A stretch of 64,000 bases of DNA. Origin: Arthrobacter sp. H-02-3. Lineage in GTDB: Bacteria; Actinomycetota; Actinomycetes; Actinomycetales; Micrococcaceae. The translations under genes were made by a program, and so were the position numbers. Shown here one piece after another: positions 24,704-32,437 of this stretch. The notes beneath the pieces are model-generated. The model did no database searches, was not told the origin of the DNA, and saw nothing but the letters and a program-made list of their open reading frames with translations. Every line of letters begins with the position of its first letter. Positions within the stretch are counted from its first letter, which is position 1. Location: the NCBI RefSeq assembly GCF_003097355.1, contig NZ_PYUI01000019.1:28260-92259 (forward strand), read 5' to 3'.

Positions 24704-25334
24704 CAGGCACGCGCGCGGGTTCTTCACCGCGCTGTTTTCTCCGGTGGCCCGCTGGCTGCTGAAGATCGGCGTCTCCCCGGACGCCGTGACCGTGGTGGGC
24801 ACGCTGGGTGTGGTGGTCGGCGCGCTCGTGTTCTACCCGCTCGGGCAGCTCTTCTGGGGAACCCTGTTCATCACGGCCTTCATTTTCTCCGACGTCATCG
24901 ACGGCATCATGGCACGGATGCAGCACCGCGGCGGCCGGTGGGGCAACTTCCTGGACTCCACCCTGGACCGTGTGGCCGACGGCGCCCTGTTCGCCGGCGT
25001 CGCCGTCTGGTTCTTCACGGGAGGCGCCAATCCGCCGATCGCCATTGCCGCCGTCGTCTGCCTCGTGCTGGGCATGGTGGTCTCCTACGCCCGGGCCAAG
25101 GCCGAAGCCCTGGGTTTTCACGCCAATGTCGGCATTGCCGAGCGCGCCGAGCGGCTAGTGTCCGTGCTGGTGGTCACGGGACTCACCGGACTGGGCTTAC
25201 CCACCGTGGTGCTTTTCGTGACCCTGTGCCTCCTCGCGACGGCGAGCCTGGTCACCGTGGTCCAGCGCATCATGACCGTCCACCGCCAGTCGCTGGAGGA
25301 ACCGGACGGCACCGCCTCCGAACGCGCCGCCTGA
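24696..25334 (+). CDS. pgsA: CDP-alcohol phosphatidyltransferase, probable phosphatidylinositol phosphate synthase
   Basis: 212-residue membrane enzyme with about six helices. The CDP-alcohol phosphotransferase signature D-x2-D-G-x2-A-R-x8-G-x3-D-x3-D is complete: SDVIDGIMARMQHRGGRW then GNFLDSTLDRVAD (residues about 68-98). The position after thrS and a HIT gene, and the sequence MLNRHARGFFTALFSPVARW, match the actinobacterial PgsA1 (Rv2612c-like), which makes phosphatidylinositol phosphate from CDP-diacylglycerol and inositol phosphate. ATG at 24696 overlaps the HIT gene. The PIM acyltransferase and mannosyltransferase genes that follow it in mycobacteria do not follow here; pdxS comes next. 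Confidence 0.9.
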   Translation: MLNRHARGFFTALFSPVARWLLKIGVSPDAVTVVGTLGVVVGALVFYPLGQLFWGTLFITAFIFSDVIDGIMARMQHRGGRWGNFLDSTLDRVADGALFAGVAVWFFTGGANPPIAIAAVVCLVLGMVVSYARAKAEALGFHANVGIAERAERLVSVLVVTGLTGLGLPTVVLFVTLCLLATASLVTVVQRIMTVHRQSLEEPDGTASERAA

Positions 25335-25442
25335 GCCTGCCATGCGGCGTCCCGGCAGACCCGCGGAATCCCCGGTCCCGGGCGCATTTGGGCTGCTGTA
25401 ACCAGAATTCTGCCGCGCCCCGGCCGGGGGCTAGTATTAGCT

Positions 25443-25498
25443 TTACCGGCCAATGGATCCGGTAATCCGGTGTGTGCGAGGCACGTCATGAACGTGCC
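25443..25498. promoter_or_regulatory. Two inverted repeats upstream of pdxS
   Basis: TTACCGG (25443-25449) and CCGGTAA (25459-25465) form a 7-bp perfect inverted repeat with a 9-nt spacer. GGCACGT (25480-25486) and ACGTGCC (25492-25498) form a second with a 5-nt spacer. Both lie within 100 bp of the pdxS start, downstream of a TAGTAT that could be a -10 element. They are candidate sites for a PdxR-like regulator or mRNA structure (inference). Confidence 0.45.
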
Positions 25499-25542
25499 GT
25501 CCGCGCCCCGGCGAGGTCATCTATCTACCCATAGGGGTTTTT

Positions 25543-26469
25543 GTGTCTACACCTGATGTAAGCAGCGAAGCCGGCGCGTCCGCGAAGAACGTCACGGGCA
25601 GCAGCCGCGTCAAGCGCGGCATGGCGGAGATGCTCAAGGGCGGCGTCATCATGGACGTCGTCAACGCCGAGCAGGCCCGCATCGCCGAAGACGCCGGTGC
25701 CGTGGCCGTGATGGCGCTGGAACGTGTTCCGGCCGATATCCGTGCCCAGGGCGGCGTGTCCCGCATGTCCGACCCGGACATGATCGACAAGATCATCGCG
25801 GCCGTATCCGTGCCGGTCATGGCCAAGGCCCGGATCGGGCACTTCGTCGAGGCGCAGGTCCTGCAGTCCCTGGGCGTGGACTACATCGACGAGTCCGAGG
25901 TCCTGACCCCGGCCGACTACACCAACCACATCGACAAGTGGAAGTTCACGGTTCCCTTCGTGTGCGGTGCGACCAACCTCGGTGAGGCGCTGCGCCGCAT
26001 TAACGAGGGTGCGGCGATGATCCGCTCCAAGGGTGAGGCCGGCACCGGGGATGTCTCCAACGCCACCACGCACATGCGCCAGATCCGCGCCGAGATCCTC
26101 AAGCTCGCCTCGCTGCCCGAGGACGAGCTCTACGTCGCGGCCAAGGAACTGCAGGCCCCGTACGAACTGGTCAAGGAAGTCGCCGCGACCGGCAAGCTCC
26201 CGGTGGTGCTGTTCACCGCCGGCGGCATCGCCACCCCGGCCGACGCCGCGATGATGATGCAGCTCGGCGCCGACGGCGTATTCGTCGGCTCCGGCATCTT
26301 CAAGTCCGGCAACCCGGCCCAGCGTGCCGCCGCCGTCGTGAAGGCCACCACCTTCTACGACGACCCGGACGAGATCGCCAAGGCCTCCCGCGGCCTGGGC
26401 GAGGCCATGGTCGGCATCAACGTCGACGAGATCCCGCAGCCCCACCGCCTCGCAGAGCGCGGCTGGTAG
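25543..26469 (+). CDS. pdxS: Pyridoxal 5'-phosphate synthase lyase subunit
   Basis: 308-residue TIM-barrel subunit that builds PLP from ribose 5-phosphate, glyceraldehyde 3-phosphate and ammonia supplied by PdxT. Diagnostic segments are GGVIMDVVNAEQARIAEDAG, PVMAKARIGHFVEAQ (catalytic lysine), FVCGATNLGEALRRI, MIRSKGEAGTGDVSNA (second lysine) and FTAGGIATPADAAMMMQLGA. The start is the GTG at 25543. It is unusual in that its partner pdxT lies 8 kb away (34611-35312), separated by peptidase, CapA, hydrolase and murT-gatD genes, whereas the two are commonly adjacent. The stop is followed by a repeat-rich intergenic region. Confidence 0.95.
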   Translation: MSTPDVSSEAGASAKNVTGSSRVKRGMAEMLKGGVIMDVVNAEQARIAEDAGAVAVMALERVPADIRAQGGVSRMSDPDMIDKIIAAVSVPVMAKARIGHFVEAQVLQSLGVDYIDESEVLTPADYTNHIDKWKFTVPFVCGATNLGEALRRINEGAAMIRSKGEAGTGDVSNATTHMRQIRAEILKLASLPEDELYVAAKELQAPYELVKEVAATGKLPVVLFTAGGIATPADAAMMMQLGADGVFVGSGIFKSGNPAQRAAAVVKATTFYDDPDEIAKASRGLGEAMVGINVDEIPQPHRLAERGW

Positions 26470-26502
26470 TTCGCGCCTTTGGGGGCGCCGGACGGCGCTG
26501 AT

Positions 26503-26627
26503 CCTCTGCCGTTCGACTGCTTCTCCACAGACTCGGCGCCAAGGCGCCTCGTCAATGGAGCCTCTGCCATTCGACTGCTTCTCCACAGACTCGGCGCCGA
26601 GGCGCCTCGTCAATGGAGCCTCTGCAG
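26503..26627. repeat. 58-bp tandem repeat (two copies plus the start of a third)
   Basis: Copies at 26503-26560 and 26561-26618 differ at two positions; a third starts at 26619 and continues for about 8 nt. Each unit begins CCTCTGCC, contains CTTCTCCACAGACTCGGCGCC and has a GGCGCC-(A/G)AG-GCGCC self-complementary core. The 58-bp period is not a multiple of three and the frames change from copy to copy, so the repeat is non-coding. Confidence 0.9.
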
Positions 26628-26628
26628 T

Positions 26629-26670
26629 CTCTCTTATTAAGCCAAGAGAGTCTGGCGCGATAGTCGCCAG
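26629..26670. other. Pair of short hairpins after the tandem repeat
   Basis: CTCTCTT (26629-26635) pairs with AAGAGAG (26644-26650) around 8 nt, and CTGGCG (26652-26657) pairs with CGCCAG (26665-26670) around 7 nt. Together with the preceding repeat and following terminators they make a structured 3' region for pdxS. No function is known. Confidence 0.4.
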
Positions 26671-26679
26671 CTGCTAACG

Positions 26680-26723
26680 ACGACGCCGGCCCGTCACCTT
26701 TCCAGGTGGCGGGCCGGCGTCGT
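26680..26723 (+). terminator. Strong hairpin terminator downstream of pdxS
   Basis: A 20-bp stem (one G-T wobble) with a TTCC loop: left arm 26680-26699 starting ACGACGCCGGCCCG, right arm 26704-26723 ending CGGGCCGGCGTCGT, followed by TTT. It may serve both pdxS and the convergent M3 peptidase. Confidence 0.8.
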
Positions 26724-26731
26724 TTCCCCGT

Positions 26732-26787
26732 CGGTTGCTCCGCAAACGCCCTTTAGAGCCTCCAAAAGGGCGCCTGTGGAGCAACCG
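26732..26787 (-). terminator. Second hairpin terminator, M3 peptidase side
   Basis: CGGTTGCTCC (26732-26741) pairs with GGAGCAACCG (26778-26787), and inside it CGCCCTTT (26747-26754) pairs with AAAGGGCG (26765-26772). It sits 9 bp past the peptidase stop on its strand and probably ends that transcript. Confidence 0.7.
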
Positions 26788-26795
26788 ATGAAGGG

Positions 26796-28808
26796 TCAGT
26801 CGAGGCCGCGGCGCTTCAGCAGCGGTTCGAGGTCCGCGTCCCGGCCGCGGAAAGCACGGAATGACTCCAGCGGGTCCCGGCTGTTGCCGCGGGAGAGAAG
26901 CTCCGCCCGGAAGAAGTTGCCGTTGTCGCGGCTGAGGCCGCCATGTTCCTTGAACCATTCCACGGTGTCGGCGTCCAGGACTTCGCTCCAGATGTAGGAG
27001 TAGTAGCCGGCGGCATACCAGCCGCCGGCGAAAATGTGCTGGAAGTAGCCTGTCCGGTAGCGCGGCGGGATCAGGCTGTGCGCGATACCCGCCGCGGCGA
27101 GGGCCTTGGCTTCGAATTCCACGGCATCCTCGGGGATGTCGGAGCCGTCCAGGACATGCCACGCCAGGTCCAGCAGGGCCGCGCCGAGGTATTCCGTGGT
27201 GCCGAAGCCCTCGCCCCAGAGCTGCGCGGCGTTGAGTTTGTCCACGGTTTCCTGCGGCAGGGCCTCGCCGGTCGCATGGTGGCGTGCATAGTTGGCCAGG
27301 ACCTCGGGCCACATGATCCACATCTCGTTGACCTGCGACGGGTATTCCACGAAGTCCCGCGCCACGTTCGTACCGGAGAACCGCGGATAGGTGACGGCGG
27401 AGAACAGGCCGTGGAGGGCATGGCCGAACTCGTGGAACGTGGTGCGGAGCTCGTCCAGCGTCAGCAGGGTGGGCTCGCCGGCCGGCGGCTTGGAGATATT
27501 GAGGTTGTTGATCACCACCGGGCGGGTGTTCAACAGTCCGGACTGCTCCACGAGGGAGTTCATCCACGCGCCTCCGCGCTTCGTGTCCCGCGTGTAGTAG
27601 TCGCCCAGGAACAGGCCCAGGTCCGTGCCGTCGGAATTCTTGACCTCCCAGACGCGCACGTCCGGGTGATAGCCGGCGAGGTCGTCGCGTTCGTGGAAGG
27701 TGACACCGTACAAGGCGTTCGCCGCGAAGAACACGCCATCGTTCAGGACCCGGTCCAGTTCGAAGTACGGGCGCAGGGCCTGCTCGTCCACGGCGTACCT
27801 CTCGCGCTTGACCTTGGCCGAGTAGTACGCCCAGTCCCAGGCCTCGAGCGGGTGCCCGGCGGCCTCGGCCAGCGCCTCGGCCTCCGCGTCGGCATTGCGG
27901 ACGGCGGCAGGGGCCAGCCGGCTCATCATGTCCTGCACGGCCTGAAAGTCCGGTGCCGTCTGCCGGTCGACCGTCAGCTCGGCGAAGTTGGCGAACCCCA
28001 GAAGGCTCGCCTTCTCGGCGCGGAGTCGGACCATGTCCTTGACCAGGTCGAGCACATCGAAGCTGCCGCCGTCGCTGCCGCGGCCGATCGAGGCATCGTA
28101 GAGCCGCCGGCGGACATCCCGGTTCGAAAGGGCGGCCATGGCGGGCTGGTTGCTGGGCTGGATCAGCGTCAGCAGGAACTTGCCCTCGTGCCCGGCGGTC
28201 CGCGCGGCCTCGGCGGCGCTGGCGATGTCGTCCTCGGGCAGGCCGGTGAGGTCGGCGGCGTCATCCAGCAGCAGGGCAGCAGACTTCATGCCTTCCTTGA
28301 CACGCTGCCCGAACTCGGTGCCGAGCCTGGCAAGCTCGGCGTTGATGGCCTTGAGCCGCTCCTGGCCGGAGTCGTCGAGCTGGATGCCCGAGGCACGGAA
28401 CTCCTTGAGGTATTCTTCCACGAGCCGGGCGGACTCCGCATCCAGGGCGGTCGTGTCCAGCGCCGCGAAGCGTTCGTAGAGCCCACGGTTGAGGTACACC
28501 GCATCCTGGTGGGCGGAGAAGAGCGGGGACAGGCGGGTCTCGAGATCGCGGATGGCATCCGAGGCGTGCGCGGAGACCAGCGTGAAGAACGGGGCGGCCG
28601 CCCGTTCCAGGAGCCGGCCGGAACGTTCCATGGCCAAGGCGGTGTTCTCGAACGACGGGGCCGCCGGCTCGGACACGATGGCCTGGATCTCGGCGAGATG
28701 CTCGGCCAGTCCGGCCTCAACGGCCTCGGCGTAGTGCGCGTCTTGGATCTGCGCGAAAGGCGGCAGGCCGTAGGGCAGGGTGCTGGGGCTTAGGAGGGGA
28801 TTGGTCAT
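26796..28808 (-). CDS. M3 family metallopeptidase (peptidyl-dipeptidase Dcp / oligopeptidase A type)
   Basis: 670-residue zinc oligopeptidase of the thimet family, which degrades short cytoplasmic peptides. The zinc site HEFGHALHGLFS lies at about residue 457 (HExxH); the third ligand, a glutamate, lies about 25 residues on in the family. The sequence begins MTNPLLSPSTLPYGLPPFAQ and shows the family helices (FAELTVDRQTAPDFQAVQDM, SKPPAGEPTLLTLDELRTTF). There is no signal peptide, so it is cytosolic. The start ATG is at 28806-28808. The gene diverges from the CapA lipoprotein gene at 28891. Length fits Dcp (about 680 residues). Confidence 0.93.
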   Translation of the reverse strand: MTNPLLSPSTLPYGLPPFAQIQDAHYAEAVEAGLAEHLAEIQAIVSEPAAPSFENTALAMERSGRLLERAAAPFFTLVSAHASDAIRDLETRLSPLFSAHQDAVYLNRGLYERFAALDTTALDAESARLVEEYLKEFRASGIQLDDSGQERLKAINAELARLGTEFGQRVKEGMKSAALLLDDAADLTGLPEDDIASAAEAARTAGHEGKFLLTLIQPSNQPAMAALSNRDVRRRLYDASIGRGSDGGSFDVLDLVKDMVRLRAEKASLLGFANFAELTVDRQTAPDFQAVQDMMSRLAPAAVRNADAEAEALAEAAGHPLEAWDWAYYSAKVKRERYAVDEQALRPYFELDRVLNDGVFFAANALYGVTFHERDDLAGYHPDVRVWEVKNSDGTDLGLFLGDYYTRDTKRGGAWMNSLVEQSGLLNTRPVVINNLNISKPPAGEPTLLTLDELRTTFHEFGHALHGLFSAVTYPRFSGTNVARDFVEYPSQVNEMWIMWPEVLANYARHHATGEALPQETVDKLNAAQLWGEGFGTTEYLGAALLDLAWHVLDGSDIPEDAVEFEAKALAAAGIAHSLIPPRYRTGYFQHIFAGGWYAAGYYSYIWSEVLDADTVEWFKEHGGLSRDNGNFFRAELLSRGNSRDPLESFRAFRGRDADLEPLLKRRGLD

Positions 28809-28890
28809 GAAGCGACTCTTTCATGCAGGACGCGGGTTCTCAACGATCCCTTCAGTGTGTTGTGATTCCGCCCACCGTAGGATGGCCGGC

Positions 28891-30162
28891 ATGGGGAACC
28901 TCAGTGCCGGTCTGCGCGGCCGGATCGTTGCCGCTGCCTCAGCCGTTGTCTCAGCCGTTGGCCTGGCGGTGTTGTTGGCATCCTGCGGACTCGTCGCCGG
29001 ACCGGGCGAACCAAGTCCGTCGTCGGCTACCGGCAGTACCGGGGAAGCGGCAGAGGGCGCCGGGCCGCCGTCGGGCACGCCTACGCAGGCGCCGACGCCG
29101 ACGCAGGGGAGGGGTCCCGGCTGTGCGGCCGTCCGCTGCACCTCCGTCTTGGTCACCGGGGACATGCTGGTACACCCCCAGCTCTGGCAGCAGGCCCGAG
29201 AGGACGCCCGCGCGTCCGGTGCGGCGGGGCTGGACTTCGGGCCGTTGCTGGAAGGCCAGCGGCGCTACATCGAGCAGAGCGACGTGGCGATCTGCCATCT
29301 GGAGACCCCGGTGGCGGGCCCGGACGGACCATTCTCCGGGTATCCCTCCTTCAACGTACCGCCGCAGATTATCCACGCCGTGCGGGGTGTGGGCTATCAG
29401 GCGTGCACGACGGCCAGCAACCACACGGTTGACCGCGGCACCGCTGGCCTCGTCCGCACCCTGGACGCCCTCGACGCCGCCGGGCTGCGGCACACGGGCT
29501 CATACCGGACCGAGGCGGAGTCGCAGGGAGTGCTGATCCTGCAGACTCCAGCGGCCAAAATCGCCGTCATCGATGCCACGTACGGCCTCAACGGGCTGCG
29601 TGCCGAGCAGTCCTGGCAGGTCGACCTGCTCGATCCGGCCGCAATGATAGCAAAGGCGCGCAGGGCCCGGGCATTGGGCGCGGACATCGTGCTGGGGGTC
29701 ATGCACGCCGGCGATGAGTACTCCAGTGAGCCGAACGCCCAGCAGCAGGAGGTCGCCCATACGCTTGTGGACAGCGGACAGTTCAGCATGATCTACGGTC
29801 ACCACAGCCATTCGGTGCTGCCGATCGAGAAGTACAAAGGCACGTGGATTGTGTACGGGCTCGGTAACGGCATCACGGAACTCTCGCCGTCGTTCGTGGT
29901 TAACAACGAGGGCCTGTTGGTCCGGGTGCAGTTCAGCCAGGACGCGGCCGGGGCCTGGGCTGCCTCGGACCTGGCCTGGGCGCCGACGGTGGTAGTCCGC
30001 GGACCCTACCGCTGGTGTTCGGTGGCTGCCGACGCGCCGCAGGGCCGTTGCGCAGGTGCGGCGGCGGACGCCGCCACGCGCCGGCGCACCACGGCAGTGG
30101 TGGAGTCGATGGGCGCCGCGGCGGCGGGCGCTCACGAGCTTATTCTTTCCCGGAAGCTCTAA
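28891..30162 (+). CDS. CapA family lipoprotein (poly-gamma-glutamate capsule synthesis-like phosphoesterase fold)
   Basis: 423-residue secreted protein. A signal peptide (RGRIVAAASAVVSAVGLAV) ends in a lipobox read as LASC, with the acylated cysteine near residue 30. A Pro/Thr/Ser-rich linker (about 45-75) follows, then the CapA/metallophosphatase-like domain: GDMLVHPQLW near residue 90, DVAICHLETPVAGPDGPFSG, a TASNHTVDRG motif near residue 170, VIDATYGLNG, and HAGDEYSSEPNAQQ followed by IYGHHSHSVLP. The domain is found in proteins linked to poly-gamma-glutamate capsules, but most actinobacterial members are uncharacterised. ATG at 28882 is an alternative start. It is followed closely (11 bp) by two hydrolase genes. 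Confidence 0.87.
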   Translation: MGNLSAGLRGRIVAAASAVVSAVGLAVLLASCGLVAGPGEPSPSSATGSTGEAAEGAGPPSGTPTQAPTPTQGRGPGCAAVRCTSVLVTGDMLVHPQLWQQAREDARASGAAGLDFGPLLEGQRRYIEQSDVAICHLETPVAGPDGPFSGYPSFNVPPQIIHAVRGVGYQACTTASNHTVDRGTAGLVRTLDALDAAGLRHTGSYRTEAESQGVLILQTPAAKIAVIDATYGLNGLRAEQSWQVDLLDPAAMIAKARRARALGADIVLGVMHAGDEYSSEPNAQQQEVAHTLVDSGQFSMIYGHHSHSVLPIEKYKGTWIVYGLGNGITELSPSFVVNNEGLLVRVQFSQDAAGAWAASDLAWAPTVVVRGPYRWCSVAADAPQGRCAGAAADAATRRRTTAVVESMGAAAAGAHELILSRKL

Positions 30163-30173
30163 GCTTGGGCGGC

Positions 30174-31025
30174 ATGGAGATGCTCAACGAACGGCGGCGT
30201 ACCGTCGCCTCGGACGCGGCTGAGCTGGCCGTGTTCGAGTTTGGCCCGGAACCGGGCCCGGACGTGCCCACCCTGCTCCTGGTTCACGGCTACCCGGACG
30301 ACCACCGGGTCTTCCTCCCGGCCATCCGCGAGCTGGCAACGACGCATCACGTGGTGGCCTACGACACTCGCAACGCCGGGGCCTCCGCCGTTCACGGCCC
30401 CGGCGGGGACTATTCACTGACGGCGCTCGTGGACGACGTCTTCGCCGTGCTGGCCGAGTCGGGCGCCGAGGCGGTCAATCTCGTCGGGCACGACTGGGGG
30501 TCGATCCAAGGCTGGGCAGCCGTGCAGGACCCCAGGGCGGCCGGCCGGATCAGCTGCTACACGAGCATTTCCGGCCCCGACCTGGGGCACTTCTCCCGCT
30601 GGATCCGGCGGCGCGTCCGGAACCCGCGGGCCTGGCCGGAGCTGGCAGGGCAGCTCCTGCGCAGCTGGTATGTCGGGGCGTTCCTCGTCCCGGTCCTGCC
30701 GGAAGCCGCGTGGCGGCTGTTCTTGACCCGGCGCTACGAAAGGACGGCCAAGCGGGACGTCGGCAATGATCCCGTCCGGGGCCTGGCCCTGTACCGCAGC
30801 AACTTCCGCGGCCCGCGGAAACCGGCCGCCCCGGTCCGGGTGACCGTTCCGGTGCAGGTCGTGGTGCCGCTGAAGGACCCGTTCCTGGCGCCGGGCCTCG
30901 TCGAGGGGCTCGAAGCGTGGGTGGACGATGTAACAGTCACCAGGGTGGACGGCGGGCACTGGTGGCCCGCCACCCGGCCGGCCGAGTTCGCGGCACTGTT
31001 GCGGCAGCCGGGAGCAACGCCTTAG
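30174..31025 (+). CDS. Alpha/beta hydrolase, epoxide hydrolase/haloalkane dehalogenase-like
   Basis: 283-residue alpha/beta hydrolase. Conserved parts are the oxyanion loop VHGYPDDHRVF near residue 42, the nucleophile elbow VGHDWGSIQGW near residue 106 (aspartate nucleophile, as in epoxide hydrolases), and the catalytic histidine region VDGGHWWPATRPAEF near 262. The aspartate elbow points to an epoxide hydrolase or dehalogenase rather than a serine esterase. ATG at 30174 is used; ATG at 30180 is possible. It is 11 bp after the CapA gene and 6 bp before a second hydrolase, so they form an operon. Confidence 0.87.
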   Translation: MEMLNERRRTVASDAAELAVFEFGPEPGPDVPTLLLVHGYPDDHRVFLPAIRELATTHHVVAYDTRNAGASAVHGPGGDYSLTALVDDVFAVLAESGAEAVNLVGHDWGSIQGWAAVQDPRAAGRISCYTSISGPDLGHFSRWIRRRVRNPRAWPELAGQLLRSWYVGAFLVPVLPEAAWRLFLTRRYERTAKRDVGNDPVRGLALYRSNFRGPRKPAAPVRVTVPVQVVVPLKDPFLAPGLVEGLEAWVDDVTVTRVDGGHWWPATRPAEFAALLRQPGATP

Positions 31026-31031
31026 GGCGGC

Positions 31032-31874
31032 ATGGTGATGGCAGGGTTGACCGGGGACGAAAGATCACCGCGGAACGGGGTGTTCCGCAACGGGATGGAA
31101 TACGTGACGTGGGGGCGGGGCGCGAAGTCCCTGCTGCTCGTCCAGGGCGGGCCGGGGAGCTCCGTGCCCCGGGGGCTGCTGGGAACCCTGTTCCGGCGGG
31201 AGTTTGATGCCTACCTCAAGGCCGGCTACGCCGTCTGGATCGTCACCCGCCGGCGCAACATGCCGCCGTCGCACACGGTCGCCGACATGGCTGAGGACTA
31301 CGCGCGGCTGATTGCCGAGGACTTCGGTGGACGGGTGGACCTGGTGGTGGCCGAATCCTTCGGCGGAATGATCGGGCAGCATCTGGCCGCCTTCCACCCG
31401 GAGTCCTTCCGGCACATCGCCTTGGTGGTCACGGGGGCCGAGCTCAGCACGTGGGGCAAGGACGTGGACCACCGGATTGCTGCGGCCGTCACCGGCGGCG
31501 ATACGGCCGGCGCGGGGACTGCCCTGGCGGAGTACCTCTTCCGCGGTCCGCGCACGCACTGGCTGCGGACGCTGGTAGGACCCGTCGTCGGCAGGCGCGT
31601 GATGGGCCGTTCCGGCTGCCCCGCCGCGGACGTGCTGACCGAGGCCCGGGCCGGGCTGGCCTTCGACGCGCGGTCCCTTCTGCCGCTGATCCGGCCGCCT
31701 GTCCTGCTGCTCTGCGGCGGCCGGGACGCGTTCTTCCCTCGGTCCGTCATCGAGGAGACCGCGCGTCTGATCCCGGACTGCACCCTCACCGTCTATCAGC
31801 GGTGGGGCCATGTCCGGACGGCATCCAGCAGACGGGTGCCCCGGGACGTCCTGGCTTTCGTCCGGGAGTGTTGA
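31032..31874 (+). CDS. Alpha/beta hydrolase
   Basis: 280-residue alpha/beta hydrolase distinct from its upstream neighbour. The oxyanion loop reads LVQGGPGSS near residue 36. The nucleophile elbow is VAESFGGMIGQH (serine nucleophile, with Ala-Glu before it instead of Gly-x). The acid is in LLLCGGRDAFFPRS near residue 225, and the histidine is in YQRWGHVRTAS near residue 256. The substrate is unknown. It is 6 bp after the epoxide-hydrolase-like gene, and it ends before a hairpin terminator shared with the convergent GNAT gene. Confidence 0.83.
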   Translation: MVMAGLTGDERSPRNGVFRNGMEYVTWGRGAKSLLLVQGGPGSSVPRGLLGTLFRREFDAYLKAGYAVWIVTRRRNMPPSHTVADMAEDYARLIAEDFGGRVDLVVAESFGGMIGQHLAAFHPESFRHIALVVTGAELSTWGKDVDHRIAAAVTGGDTAGAGTALAEYLFRGPRTHWLRTLVGPVVGRRVMGRSGCPAADVLTEARAGLAFDARSLLPLIRPPVLLLCGGRDAFFPRSVIEETARLIPDCTLTVYQRWGHVRTASSRRVPRDVLAFVREC

Positions 31875-31882
31875 TAGCAGAC

Positions 31883-31925
31883 CGGGCCGGTGGACAGCTA
31901 CGCGAACCAGACCGGCACCGGCCCG
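31883..31925. terminator. Bidirectional terminator between convergent genes
   Basis: CGGGCCGGTG (31883-31892) pairs perfectly with CACCGGCCCG (31916-31925), with 23 nt between. It lies in the 55-bp gap between the hydrolase stop and the GNAT stop and can end transcripts from both sides. Confidence 0.65.
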
Positions 31926-31929
31926 AGGG

Positions 31930-32418
31930 CTACCCGGCGGCGGCCGGCTGTTCGGCGTCGGCGGTGAGGTCGAGGGTCATGAAGACGCTGTGGGGATCGG
32001 GCTCGTAGCCGGCGAACGGCGGGCATTCCGCGAAGCCGTGCCGCCTATAGAGCCGCCGCGCGGGGGCGAAAAACGCGTGGCTGCCCGTCTCGAGGAACAG
32101 CCGACGGTACCCACTGCTCCGGGCCTCCGCCAGGAGATGGCGGAGCAGCGCCGCGGCGACGCCCTGCCCGCGCGCCGGTTCCGCGGTGCGCATCGACTTG
32201 ATCTCGCCGTCGCCGGTAGCCAGGTCCTTCAGTGCCGCGCAGCCAAGAAGCCATGAGCCCTCCCGCGCCGTCCAGAAGCTGACACCCGGTCCGGCCAAGG
32301 CGGCGGGATCGAGGGCGTGGACGCTCTCCGGCGGGGAGGTCGCGTACATGTCGGCCAGGTGCCCGGCCAGAAGCTGCCGGACGTCCTCCCGCTCGGGGGT
32401 GTCCCGCTCAATCAGCAT
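31930..32418 (-). CDS. GNAT family N-acetyltransferase
   Basis: 162-residue single-domain GNAT protein. The acetyl-CoA loop RTAEPARGQGVAAALLRHL near residues 82-100 is motif A (R/Q-G-x-G-x-A). The C-terminal LYRRHGFAECPPFAGYEPDP is the usual motif-B/C end (F-x-E-x-x-P-F). The ATG at 32418 (MLIERDTPER) is chosen because a longer frame from 32466 overlaps gatD by 29 bp. It is probably the third gene of a murT-gatD-GNAT transcript, 19 bp after the gatD stop. The acceptor is unknown. Confidence 0.84.
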   Translation of the reverse strand: MLIERDTPEREDVRQLLAGHLADMYATSPPESVHALDPAALAGPGVSFWTAREGSWLLGCAALKDLATGDGEIKSMRTAEPARGQGVAAALLRHLLAEARSSGYRRLFLETGSHAFFAPARRLYRRHGFAECPPFAGYEPDPHSVFMTLDLTADAEQPAAAG

Positions 32419-32437
32419 GCCGTCGCCTGCGAAGGAA

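Noticed and set aside
25525..26613. Minus-strand frame over pdxS extending into the 58-bp repeat
   Set aside because: The repeat is read in different frames by successive copies, so it is not a protein repeat; pdxS on the other strand is certain.
26503..26627. Possible CRISPR-like array from the 58-bp repeat
   Set aside because: Copies abut without spacers and only two are complete; no cas genes are present.
26943..28793. 616-codon open frame antisense to the M3 peptidase
   Set aside because: Low-complexity reading with no ribosome-binding site; the opposite strand carries the HEFGH zinc motif.
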